Positions 52,015 to 60,322 of a stretch of DNA of 64,000 nt are shown here, piece by piece. The number at the start of each line of letters is the position of its first letter. Positions within the stretch are counted from its first letter, which is position 1. The position numbers and the translations under genes were made by a program. Source of the DNA: Catellatospora tritici (GTDB lineage Bacteria; Actinomycetota; Actinomycetes; Mycobacteriales; Micromonosporaceae); assembly GCF_019083965.1 (NCBI RefSeq), contig NZ_JAHRCY010000009.1, positions 248,001 to 312,000 on the forward strand, read 5' to 3'. A model generated the notes under the pieces. It worked only from the letters and a program-made list of their open reading frames with translations, was not told where the DNA came from and did no database searches.

Positions 52015-52578
52015 ATGTCCGATCGCAGGCAGCAGACGCTCGACGCCGCCATCGCCGTGCTCGGCACCCGCGGGCTGCGGGCCCTGACCCACCGCGCCGT
52101 CGACGCGCAGGCGAGCCTGCCCGAGGGGTCGACCTCCAACGGGTACCGCACCCGCGACGCCCTGGTCGGCGCGGTGCTGGACCGCCTGGTCGAGATCGAG
52201 ACGCAGGTATGGCAGCGGCTGGTCGACGAACGTGCCGCCCCGCCCGCCTCACCCGAGGAGTTCGCGCAGCTCATCGCGGCGATGGTGCACCAGCTGACCG
52301 GAGCCGCCCGGCACCTGACGCTGGCCCGGCACGCGGTCTTCCACGAGGCGGCGTTCCAGCCTGAACTGCAGGGGAAGATCCGCGCCGCGCGGGACCGGCT
52401 GGCCGCCTGGGGCATCCCGTGGGTGGCCCGGCTCGGCTCCACCGATCCGCGCACCGACTACCTGAGCATGCTCGCCCTGGTCGACGGCCTGGTCGCGATC
52501 CAGCTCGCCTGCCCCGACCCGGACTTCGACCCCACCCCCGCCATCCGCACCATGCTGGCGGGCATCACCGCCCACTGA
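52015..52578 (+). CDS. TetR-family transcriptional regulator
   Basis: The 187-residue regulator has an N-terminal HTH (RRQQTLDAAIAVLGTRGLRALTHRAVDAQASLPEGSTSNGYRTRDALVGAVL) and a helical ligand domain. The start ATG lies 7 nt after TAGTGT, inside the second operator, which suggests autoregulation. The target is the divergent FAD monooxygenase. Confidence 0.93.
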   Translation: MSDRRQQTLDAAIAVLGTRGLRALTHRAVDAQASLPEGSTSNGYRTRDALVGAVLDRLVEIETQVWQRLVDERAAPPASPEEFAQLIAAMVHQLTGAARHLTLARHAVFHEAAFQPELQGKIRAARDRLAAWGIPWVARLGSTDPRTDYLSMLALVDGLVAIQLACPDPDFDPTPAIRTMLAGITAH

Positions 52579-52603
52579 CCGGCCACCCCACCAAGATCAG
52601 CGG

Positions 52604-52663
52604 GCAGTTTCGGGGAAACTGCCGGAATCATCGCCACGATTCCTGCACTTTCCCCGAAACTGC
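52604..52663. repeat. Dispersed palindromic element, copy 3
   Basis: GCAGTTTCGGGGAAACTGCC at the left and TGCACTTTCCCCGAAACTGC at the right flank a centre with GGAATC and CGATTCC. It lies between the TetR stop and the end of the protease gene, and may double as a terminator. Confidence 0.85.
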
Positions 52664-52712
52664 AGCGAAACCCGCGCCACGCGCGGCCGGGGCGCGGGGT
52701 TCGAAGCGCGGG

Positions 52713-54008
52713 TCAGTGCAGGATGTTGACGTTCAGTTCGCGCTCGGCGGTGCGGATGCCCTGGTACACGATCTCGCAGTCGTCCTCGTCGCCGCCGACG
52801 AGGATGCCGTAGCCGACGTGGCTGGCGAACATGGGCGCACCGCTGTCACCGGGCTTGCCGCAGTTCTCGGTCAGGCCCAGGTTGCGCATGGTCAGGCCAT
52901 CCAGGCTCGCGGTGAGGCCCAGCTCCTCGACATGGCTGCAGTTGGTGACCCGGGTGGCCGCGCCGGTGGTGCAGATGCGCATGCCCACGACGCTCATGTT
53001 GTCCGAGGCGATGTGGTACGTCGTGTTCTCGGTCGTCTGGAAGCTCAAGGTGACCAGCACCCACGGCTGCGGGTTCCAGCCGGTCGCCGACGAGTCGTTG
53101 ATCCGGATGATCGCCATGTCGCCGATGTAGGTGTCGAAGATCCAGTGGTGCACCGGGCCGATGTCGGTCGAGGTCAGCGCGACGTTCTTGCTGCTCCATG
53201 TACCGAGGTGCTGGTAGGCGCAGTGTCCGGCGGTCACGACGTACTTGACGCTGTCCACTTTGCTCTGGGCGATGAACCCGGCGGTGCACCAGGTCGACGG
53301 GTGGTTGATCTTCACGCCGCCGCGCAGCGGCTTGTCGCAGTACGGCACGTCGCACGCGAACGTCTTGAAGGCCCCCGAGGAGGTACCCAGGACCAGCCCC
53401 GCCCCGAGCCGAGCCTGCGCCGTCGTGATCAGATCCTTCTGCGCCGCGGTCAACGTGCCGGTCCGCGGCACGTGCAGCATCAGGGCGTTGAGGTCGGTAC
53501 GGATGCCCGCGCTCAGCGGCGCCTCCACCCCCACATTGGTACGGATGATCTGATCGGCCAGCCAGTCGTTGTCGGCCGCGAGTTTGGCCGCCGACCGCTT
53601 GACCGCGACGACGTCGTACCCGTCGGTCAGGCCGACCGCGGCCGCGGCCGCCTTCACGATGCCCCGCACCTCGTCGTCGACCGAACCGGTCACCCCGGCC
53701 TTGACCCGGTCACCGTCGCGTACGTCGATCCAGACGTTGCCGTAGCGGGTGCCGAGCTCGCGCTGCAGCCGCTCGTCGAGGTCGGGCGCGACCAGCTGCC
53801 AGGACATCCGCTTGCGGGCCTCGGCCTCGCTGATGCCGCGCTCCTTGGCGAACCCGACCGCTTCCTCGGCGAACGGGTCTTCCGCGGCGGGTGCGGCAGC
53901 TGCGGCGGCCGGGGGCTGCCGGGCCGCAGTAGCGGCGCCGGGCGGCAGCACGGCAATGGCCAGGACCAGCGCACCGGCGCCGAACGCCAGCCGCTTCCAT
54001 CGAGCCAT
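52713..54008 (-). CDS. Secreted trypsin-fold serine protease
   Basis: The 431-residue protein has a signal peptide (about 1-29), an Ala-rich linker, a charged helical propeptide-like region (about 45-200) and an S1-fold domain. The catalytic residues are His about 260 in VVTAGHCA, Asp about 297 in GDMAIIRI and Ser about 388 in GKPGDSGAPM. Paired Cys (CDVPYC, STWCTAG) suit an extracellular enzyme. It probably matures by removal of the propeptide. ATG 54008 follows GAGGAGAT at 4 nt. Confidence 0.88.
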   Translation of the reverse strand: MARWKRLAFGAGALVLAIAVLPPGAATAARQPPAAAAAAPAAEDPFAEEAVGFAKERGISEAEARKRMSWQLVAPDLDERLQRELGTRYGNVWIDVRDGDRVKAGVTGSVDDEVRGIVKAAAAAVGLTDGYDVVAVKRSAAKLAADNDWLADQIIRTNVGVEAPLSAGIRTDLNALMLHVPRTGTLTAAQKDLITTAQARLGAGLVLGTSSGAFKTFACDVPYCDKPLRGGVKINHPSTWCTAGFIAQSKVDSVKYVVTAGHCAYQHLGTWSSKNVALTSTDIGPVHHWIFDTYIGDMAIIRINDSSATGWNPQPWVLVTLSFQTTENTTYHIASDNMSVVGMRICTTGAATRVTNCSHVEELGLTASLDGLTMRNLGLTENCGKPGDSGAPMFASHVGYGILVGGDEDDCEIVYQGIRTAERELNVNILH

Positions 54009-54155
54009 CGTGATCTCCTCGTATCGGTGGGCGAAGTGCCCTCACGATGCGGGCCACCCCCACCTCCACGCCACGCCACGTCGCCCTTGCGACTGTCGGG
54101 GATGGGCAGCCGCCCGAGCGCCTCGCGAGGCGGGCCGGGGCGGGGTGGGGCGTCG

Positions 54156-54216
54156 TGCAGTTTCGGGAGAACTGCACGAATGCGGGCCAAGATTCCTGCA
54201 GTTTCCCCGAACTGCA
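54156..54216. repeat. Dispersed palindromic element, copy 4 (degenerate)
   Basis: TGCAGTTTCGGGAGAACTGCA at the left and TTCCTGCAGTTTCCCCGAAC at the right are a diverged copy of the element at 4011, 25113 and 52604. It shares the AAGATTCCTGCA centre with copy 1. It lies upstream of the protease gene, downstream of the chitinase gene. Confidence 0.75.
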
Positions 54217-54241
54217 GCGCGTTCCCCGACGCCGCCATACG

Positions 54242-54283
54242 CGGCGCGGGCCGCCACCGGGTGTCCGGTGGCGGCCCGCGCCG
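54242..54283 (-). terminator. Terminator of the chitinase gene
   Basis: A perfect 19-bp stem (54242-54260 with 54265-54283, GTGT loop) lies 18 bp downstream of the chitinase stop. It is the strongest terminator in this part of the window. Confidence 0.75.
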
Positions 54284-54301
54284 TGGTGCGGTGGCCGAGG
54301 G

Positions 54302-56215
54302 TCAGCCGGTGAAGCCCGCGGTGATGGCGGTGAAGGCCCAGTCGGACTGGGCGATGCCCGAGCACGACTCCTGCAGGCCGCCGCCCGCGCAGCCACGGTC
54401 ACGGTTGACCGACCAGAAGGCCAGGCGCGCGATGTGGTTGGTGTTGGCCCAGTTGCGGATGCTGGTCCAGTTGGCCAGCGAGGTGATCTCCGACTGGTCG
54501 GAGTACCCGTTCATGCCGGAGATGCCGACGTGGGCGAACGCCTGCGCGTCGCTCCAGCCGAACGCCGTCTTGAGCGCGTTCTTCAGGCCGGTCGCGGCGC
54601 TGATGGTGCTGGCGGACATGTCCGCGCCGCCGCCGAAGTCGAACGGCATGATCGTGAACACGTCGATGTTCGCACCCAGCGCGGCCGCCTGGTTGATCAG
54701 GCGGGTGCCCCAGTACGACGGGCCGGTGGTCGTGGTGCCGAAGGTGAGGATCGTCTTGATGCTCGGGTTGTTCTGCTTGACGATCTTCAGGGCGCCCAGG
54801 ATCCGGTCCTGCACGACCTCGCTCTCGAACTCGTCGGTGTTCTCGATGTCGACGTCGATGTACTTGAGGTTGTACGCGTTGATGACCTGCTGGTAGGCAC
54901 CGGCCAGGGCCGAGGCCGAGGAGCAGTTCGGGCCGAGCTTGTTGCCCTGCCAGCCGCCGAAGGAGATCTCGACGTCACCGCCGTTGGCGCGGATCGTGTT
55001 GATGGTGGACTGGTCCACACCGCCGGTCAGCGGACGGGAGCTGTCCCACATCGGCACGCAGCCGCCGCCGGAGAGCATGAACGCCATCGTGAACTGCTTG
55101 ATGCCGGTCGAGCTCATGACGGTGGCGATGTTCGGCGGGCTGCCCCAGCCGTTGTAGTAGTACGGCGCGGCCATGGCGGTGCCGGTCGGGCAGCCGGTGG
55201 TGGAACCGGTCGCCGACGTCGACTTCGCCGACTCGCCGGAGCCGTTGTACGCGGCCACGGTGTAGGTGTGGCTGCCGCAGGCGGCCAGGCCACTGATCGT
55301 CGCCGTGGTGCCGGTGACGGTCGCGCGGACCGTGGTGCCCTCGTACACGCGGTAGCCGGTGACGGTGCCGGTGGAGGCGTTCCACGCCAGCGAGATGCTG
55401 GACGCGGTCGAGCCGGTGACCCGGAAGTTGCCCGGCACGGACGGCACGCCGCTGGTGCAGCCGGTGGTGGTCGCCGAGGCGGCACCGGACTTGGCCGACT
55501 CGCCGGAGCCGTTGTACGCCGCCACGGTGTAGCTGTGGCTGGTGCACGTGCCCAGGCTGCCGATCGTGGTCGAGGTGCCGGTGACGGTGGCGACGACCGT
55601 GCTGCCCTCGTACACCCGGTAGCCGGTGACCGTGCCGCTCGCGGCGGCCCAGGACAGGGCGATCGAGGTGTTGGTGATCGTGCCGACCGACGGGGTGCCG
55701 GGGGTGCCGGGCACGCCCGTGCCGCCGGGGCCGTCCACCGACACGTCGTCGACGTTGTACGTCGGCTGGCCGTACCAGCCGTTGACGTACACCTCGAGCG
55801 AGGTCTGCGAGGCGCCGGTGGTATAGCTGACCGACAGCTGCACCCAGTTCGAGGCGGCGTTCGGGTTCCAGGTCGAGGTGCCGCCGGTGATGCCCAGGTA
55901 GACGTAGCCACCGCCGCCGCGCACCCACGCGGTCGCGGTGTAGGTGGTGCTGGGCTGGACCGACACGGTCTGCTTGCACTGGGCGTAGTCGGACGCGCTG
56001 GGCACGCCCTGCAGGGCCTTGGTTCCGGAGTGGACCGGGCTGGACACGACCGAGCCGAGACCAGCGCTACAGGTCCACGGCGACAGGGAGCCGGACTCGA
56101 AGCCGGGGTTGCTGAGCAGGTTCGCCGCCGAGGCGGGGCTGGCGGTCATCACGACCGCGGCGGCGACGGTCACCGCGGCAGAAGCCACCGCGGCGAGCTT
56201 TTGGCGGAAACGCAT
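54302..56215 (-). CDS. Secreted GH18 chitinase with CBM and two FN3 domains
   Basis: The 637-residue enzyme has a signal peptide (1-31, ASPASA), a beta-sandwich carbohydrate-binding module (about 32-165, starting NLLSNPGFESGSLSPW), two fibronectin-III domains (about 175-255 and 262-345) and a GH18 barrel (about 350-637). The catalytic DxDxE motif is in YIDVDIEN near 455, and PYYYNGWG and MPFDFGGG are conserved barrel segments. It cleaves chitin outside the cell. ATG 56215 follows AAGGAAGG. A TTTACT-17-TATGTT promoter lies upstream. Confidence 0.95.
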   Translation of the reverse strand: MRFRQKLAAVASAAVTVAAAVVMTASPASAANLLSNPGFESGSLSPWTCSAGLGSVVSSPVHSGTKALQGVPSASDYAQCKQTVSVQPSTTYTATAWVRGGGGYVYLGITGGTSTWNPNAASNWVQLSVSYTTGASQTSLEVYVNGWYGQPTYNVDDVSVDGPGGTGVPGTPGTPSVGTITNTSIALSWAAASGTVTGYRVYEGSTVVATVTGTSTTIGSLGTCTSHSYTVAAYNGSGESAKSGAASATTTGCTSGVPSVPGNFRVTGSTASSISLAWNASTGTVTGYRVYEGTTVRATVTGTTATISGLAACGSHTYTVAAYNGSGESAKSTSATGSTTGCPTGTAMAAPYYYNGWGSPPNIATVMSSTGIKQFTMAFMLSGGGCVPMWDSSRPLTGGVDQSTINTIRANGGDVEISFGGWQGNKLGPNCSSASALAGAYQQVINAYNLKYIDVDIENTDEFESEVVQDRILGALKIVKQNNPSIKTILTFGTTTTGPSYWGTRLINQAAALGANIDVFTIMPFDFGGGADMSASTISAATGLKNALKTAFGWSDAQAFAHVGISGMNGYSDQSEITSLANWTSIRNWANTNHIARLAFWSVNRDRGCAGGGLQESCSGIAQSDWAFTAITAGFTG

Positions 56216-56273
56216 TGTCGACCTTCCTTTGGGGGAATGAAACATCGACGAACGGGACAGAAGCGTTTCCGTG

Positions 56274-56302
56274 AACATACAAGAAAGACAGTTAACAGTA
56301 AA
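56274..56302 (-). promoter_or_regulatory. Promoter of the chitinase gene
   Basis: On the minus strand, TTTACT (56302-56297) and TATGTT (56279-56274) are 17 bp apart, about 60 bp before the chitinase ATG, in a locally AT-rich stretch. A DasR-type site (ACTGGTCTAGACCAGT-like) was looked for here and not seen. Confidence 0.55.
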
Positions 56303-56379
56303 GAAGCTTGCCTATACTGACGCGGCGCCACTGGCAAGGTTGGCGGCCTCCCGCCATACCGGACATTTCTTCGCGATCG

Positions 56380-56889
56380 CTACTCGGGACGCTCGTCTTC
56401 GGAGAGCTCGGCGACGATGTCGAGGTGCCCGGCGTGGCGGGCGTACTCCTGCACCAGGTGCAGCAGGATGCGCTCCAACGTCGGCGGCTCGGCACCCTCC
56501 CAGCGGGGTCCCGGCTGCCCCACCTCGGCCAAATCGGTGGCCATGATGATCTCGCGGGTGTGCTCGCCCTGCGCGCGCAGCGCGGCGACCACCTCCTCCG
56601 CCGGCTCATCCGGGTCGACGTGCCAGCGCCCGTCGCGCCAGTCACCCCAGGGCTCCTCGAAGGTGCGGCCCTCGAACCCCCACTCGATCCAGCGCAACTC
56701 CACCCAGCGCAGGTGCTTCAGCAGTTCCAGCGGACTCCAGCCGGAGGCCAGGCGGCTGCGGCGCAGCTCGTCGGGTGCCAGTCGGGTCGCCTTGGCCAGC
56801 ACGGTGGCGCGGAAGTAGTCGAGATAGGCCGCGAGCACCGCGTTACGGGACTCCATCGGCACGGACGGGCTGGGCGGTGAGGTCGTCAC
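56380..56889 (-). CDS. DinB-like protein (DUF664 type)
   Basis: The 169-residue protein has a four-helix DinB layout. RLASGWSPLELLKHLRWVELRWIEWGF has the first metal His, and ERILLHLVQEYARHAGHLDIVAE has the second and third. The DUF664 subgroup is of unknown enzymatic function and probably binds a divalent metal or thiol cofactor. GTG 56889 lies 6 nt after GATACT, favouring a leaderless start over the upstream ATG at 56943. Confidence 0.88.
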   Translation of the reverse strand: MTTSPPSPSVPMESRNAVLAAYLDYFRATVLAKATRLAPDELRRSRLASGWSPLELLKHLRWVELRWIEWGFEGRTFEEPWGDWRDGRWHVDPDEPAEEVVAALRAQGEHTREIIMATDLAEVGQPGPRWEGAEPPTLERILLHLVQEYARHAGHLDIVAELSEDERPE

Positions 56890-56951
56890 CCGCCGAGTAT
56901 CACCCAAGCTCCGCACCGAGCCCGCAGACCACACCATGGCCACTAAACGTA

Positions 56952-56969
56952 GTTAGGTGATTACCTAAC
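56952..56969. promoter_or_regulatory. Palindromic operator-like site upstream of the DUF11 gene
   Basis: GTTAGGT, GATT, ACCTAAC is a perfect 7-4-7 inverted repeat between the DinB and DUF11 genes. Spacing and core differ from the 19-bp DtxR/IdeR iron box. A regulator binding here is plausible but not identified. Confidence 0.5.
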
Positions 56970-57030
56970 GTGATCCGACGCCGTTGACGATGTGGGTGAT
57001 TGGACCCAGATCAACCAGCTAGGAGGCACG

Positions 57031-59247
57031 TTGTCACCCAGACGTCTTCTCGCCGCACAGGGAGCACTGCTGCTCGCCGGCGGACTCGCGGCGAGCCTCG
57101 CGCCAGACCCCGCACGGGCGGCGCCCCATCCGACAACAGGTTCACCGGCGCGGACCGCCGCCCAGGCGCTACCCGTCGTCGCCGACCTGTATGTCAACAA
57201 GGCCGACTTCCCTGACCCGGTCCTGGCCGGACGGGTGCTGACCTACACCATCGAGGTCGGCAACAGAGCAGGCGGCGCAGTCCCCACGGTGACGCTGGTC
57301 GACCAGCTGCCGACAGACTTCGTACCGCTCACACCTCTCCCGTCAGGCTGCGTGTTCGACCAGACGACCTTCAAGGTCACCTGCACCATCACGAACCTGC
57401 AACCGGACCAGGTCGTGCCGATCGCGCTGCAGCTGGAGATCCCTTCGAGCCTGCCACCGGGCATCCTCACCAACAAGGCGACGGTCAGCGCGAACAACGT
57501 CGTCGACCCGGTCGCGGGCAACAACACCGCGACCCAGACCACCACCGTCGAGCGCTCAGCCGACCTGGCCGTGACCAAGGTCTGCAAGCCCGACAAGCCC
57601 GCACCGGCCGGAACGGGCGGTTTCTGCACCATCTACGTCGACAACCTCGGGCCGTCCGACGCCGTCGGCGTGATGCTGCACGACACCCTCAGCTCAGCCA
57701 CACCGTTCCAGGTCGTGAGCGTGGGGACCCAGCCGGTCGCGCGGTGCGCGCCGACCTCGACCGGGCCGGTCACCGACGCCGAGATCCAGTGCAACCTCGG
57801 CACGATTCCACCCGGCCGCCGTGCCGCCGTCCGCGTCGCCGTCAACGCACCCGACGTCTCGCAGATCAACGACGTGGTCCGGGTCGACGGCAACGGCACC
57901 GACCCGAACCTGGACAACAACGAGGCCATCGGCCGGGTCGAGTTCGTCGGGTCGGCTGACCTGTCCCTCGACAAGACCGGACCGGAGACGGCCCTGGGCT
58001 CCTCCGAGTTGACCTACGAGATCACCGTGACGAACAACGGCCCCTCCACCGCGCACGACGTCGTCGTACGCGACACGCTCCCGGCCGGGGTCAGTTTCGT
58101 GTCGGTGACCCCGAGCAAGGGCAGCTGCACCAACGGCCAGCCGCCCGGTCGCGACCTGGTCTGCGGCCTGGGCAACCTGGCCAATGGCGAGAGCGTCCTC
58201 ATCAAGGTCGTGGGCAGGCTCGACGCCGACGCGGTGACGGGCACCATCCTGTTCAACGAGGCCGTGGTGTCCAGCGCGACCGCTGACCCGGACAACGACG
58301 ACGTCCTTAAGAGCGTGAAGACCACCGTCACCGCCGACGCGGACCTGTCGGTGACCAAGGATGACGATCCGGACCCGGTGCTCGCCGGTGACCAGCTCGT
58401 CTACACCATCACCGCCAGCAACGCCGGCCCGTCGACCGCGCAGCAGGTCAAGCTGGAGGACACCCTCCCGCCGGACACCGAGTTCGTCTCCGGCGTCGAC
58501 GCCGAAGACAACTCCGTCTGCGTGTTCCAGGGGCCCGACCAGGTCGTGTGCCAGCTGGGCGACCTCGCGTCCGGAGCCTCGAAGACGGTGACCATCACCG
58601 TCGCGGTCGACCCGTCGGTCGAGGACGGCACCACCCTCACCAACGAGGTGACGGTGTCGTCCACCACGCCGGACTCCAACACCGACAACAACACCGCCTC
58701 CACCGATACCGACGTGGAGACCTCGGCGGACCTGTGGATCGAGGCCGCCGGCCTCGCCCCGGGCGAGCAGGTCGCCCGGGTCAAGCCGGACGAGCACCAG
58801 CAGATCGCCTTCCTGGTGACCGTGCACAACGACAAGGGCTGCGCGGGCGACTCGCCGACCGCCGTACCGGACACCCGGGGCAACTGCGGCGAGGGCGGGC
58901 CGTCGGACGCGCAGAACGTCACCGTGGTGGACCGGCTGCCGCTCAGCCCGGACCGGCTGGAGGTGCAGTACGTCTCGCGTGATTGCGACTACGACGAGCA
59001 GCGGCACGTCGTGACCTGCCACGTGGACACGATCGCGGCCGGCTCCACGGCCCAGTTCGTGATCAAGGCGAAGGTGCTTGACGCGGACGACGACGATGAC
59101 GACGCCCGGACCGAGGGCAAGAAGAAGGACAAGGACAAGGAGCGGCTCGTGAACATCGCGACCGTGTCCAGCTCCACGCCCGACCCCGACCCGGCCAACA
59201 ACACCGTGGTCACGGTCCTCTTCCTGAATGACAAGGACAGGGCCTGA
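57031..59247 (+). CDS. Secreted DUF11-repeat surface protein
   Basis: The 738-residue protein has a signal peptide (about 1-30, ending PARA) and a series of DUF11 beta-sandwich repeats of about 120 residues. Markers are DLYVNKADFPDPVLAGRVLTYTIEVGNRAGG, ADLAVTKVCKPDKPAPAG, ADLSLDKTGPETALGSSELTYEITVTNNGPSTA and ADLSVTKDDDPDPVLAGDQLVYTITASNAGPSTA. A cluster of Asp then Lys (VLDADDDDDDARTEGKKKDK) lies near the C-terminus. No LPxTG motif is seen. TTG 57031 was chosen because AGGAGG lies 4 nt upstream. It is probably a cell-surface or stalk-like protein. Confidence 0.9.
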   Translation: MSPRRLLAAQGALLLAGGLAASLAPDPARAAPHPTTGSPARTAAQALPVVADLYVNKADFPDPVLAGRVLTYTIEVGNRAGGAVPTVTLVDQLPTDFVPLTPLPSGCVFDQTTFKVTCTITNLQPDQVVPIALQLEIPSSLPPGILTNKATVSANNVVDPVAGNNTATQTTTVERSADLAVTKVCKPDKPAPAGTGGFCTIYVDNLGPSDAVGVMLHDTLSSATPFQVVSVGTQPVARCAPTSTGPVTDAEIQCNLGTIPPGRRAAVRVAVNAPDVSQINDVVRVDGNGTDPNLDNNEAIGRVEFVGSADLSLDKTGPETALGSSELTYEITVTNNGPSTAHDVVVRDTLPAGVSFVSVTPSKGSCTNGQPPGRDLVCGLGNLANGESVLIKVVGRLDADAVTGTILFNEAVVSSATADPDNDDVLKSVKTTVTADADLSVTKDDDPDPVLAGDQLVYTITASNAGPSTAQQVKLEDTLPPDTEFVSGVDAEDNSVCVFQGPDQVVCQLGDLASGASKTVTITVAVDPSVEDGTTLTNEVTVSSTTPDSNTDNNTASTDTDVETSADLWIEAAGLAPGEQVARVKPDEHQQIAFLVTVHNDKGCAGDSPTAVPDTRGNCGEGGPSDAQNVTVVDRLPLSPDRLEVQYVSRDCDYDEQRHVVTCHVDTIAAGSTAQFVIKAKVLDADDDDDDARTEGKKKDKDKERLVNIATVSSSTPDPDPANNTVVTVLFLNDKDRA

Positions 59248-59262
59248 CCCTGTTCGGATGAG

Positions 59263-59303
59263 GACGCCGCCGGTGCCGCGATGGTCGCGGCACCGGCGGC
59301 GTC
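59263..59303 (+). terminator. Terminator of the DUF11 gene
   Basis: A perfect 18-bp stem (59263-59280 with 59286-59303, ATGGT loop) begins 15 bp after the DUF11 stop. It separates the gene from the CRISPR arrays. Confidence 0.85.
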
Positions 59304-59388
59304 ATTCGTAGCTGAGACGCTGGACAGCTGGTCCCCGGTTCACGACGTGCCGGATCGGCGGCGGAGCCCTACCCTTTTTTAGATCTTC

Positions 59389-60322
59389 AGATCCCCCACA
59401 TGCGCGGAGACCAGGCGCCGGCGATCACCAGCAAGTGCACTGACCTCGGATCACCCCGCCTGCGCGAGGAGCAGTTGCCGGATGGGCGTCGGGCCGCGTT
59501 CGCTTGAGATCCTTCCGGATGTGCGAGGAGCAGCGATTCGGCCTATACGCGTCCAAGACCGAGATGGGATCACCCCTGTGGGCTGGCAAGGCAGATAATC
59601 CGGTCGGCAGGCTGATCGATCTGGAACGGATCATCAAGCGCGTACGGGGAACAGCCGCCGAGGCCGATGGTCAGCATCGTCGAGCTCGATCACGCTTGCA
59701 TTCGCGGGGAGCAGGTGCGGCAGTGTGGCACGCGATGCGGGTGTCAGGATCACTCCCGCATAGGCGGGAAACAGTGGGATACAACGGGCGAGGACAACCT
59801 GGAAGTCGGATCACCCCCACATGCACGGAGAGCATGACAACAGCCACCTGTGACACATCCATTTCAGTGGATCACCCCGCGTACGTGGGAAGCAAGCACC
59901 GGAGCGGGCAGCACGAGGGAGTTGTGGGGATCACCCCGCATGCGCGGGGAGCAGGGGCCGGTCATCGCCAGGGTGGTCACCGCCGCCGGATCACCCCCGC
60001 ATGCGCGGGGAGCAGTCGTCGCCGCCCCAGAGGCTCAGCGCGTAGGCCGGATCACCCCCGCATGCACAAGGAGCAGGCCGCCACCCTGGCGATCGTCAAC
60101 CTCGACCAAGGATCACCCCCGCATGCGCGGGGAGCAGTCGACCGCTCGGCCGACCGCGTGCCAGGACCGGGGATCACCCCCGCATGCGCGGGGAGCAGCA
60201 TCAGGCACCCGCTTCCGGCAGCCACACGCCGGGATCACTCCCGCATGCGCGGGGAGCAGACCGGCCGCGACGTCGCGACGCTGCGGCGCGCGGGATCACC
60301 CCCGCATGCGCGGGGGTGATCC
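59389..60322 (-). CRISPR. Type I-E-like CRISPR array, left arm (leftward)
   Basis: Fifteen repeats plus a hybrid repeat at the right end are spaced about 61 bp apart, with spacers mostly of 31-33 nt. On the plus strand each unit reads GGATCACCCCCGCATGCG then CGGGGAGCAG. In the reverse orientation, CCCCGCGCATGCGGGG forms the type I-E hairpin and GTGATCC the crRNA handle, so crRNA would be made leftward. The repeats near 59928-60259 are nearly identical; those at 59389-59895 are increasingly degenerate, as expected for old leader-distal ends. No leader and no cas genes are visible. Repeat boundaries before 59747 are approximate. Confidence 0.92.

Noticed and set aside
56952..56969. DtxR/IdeR iron box
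   Set aside because: The TTAGGT/ACCTAA halves resemble an iron box, but the spacing is 4 instead of 7 and the TTAGGTTAG core is missing.
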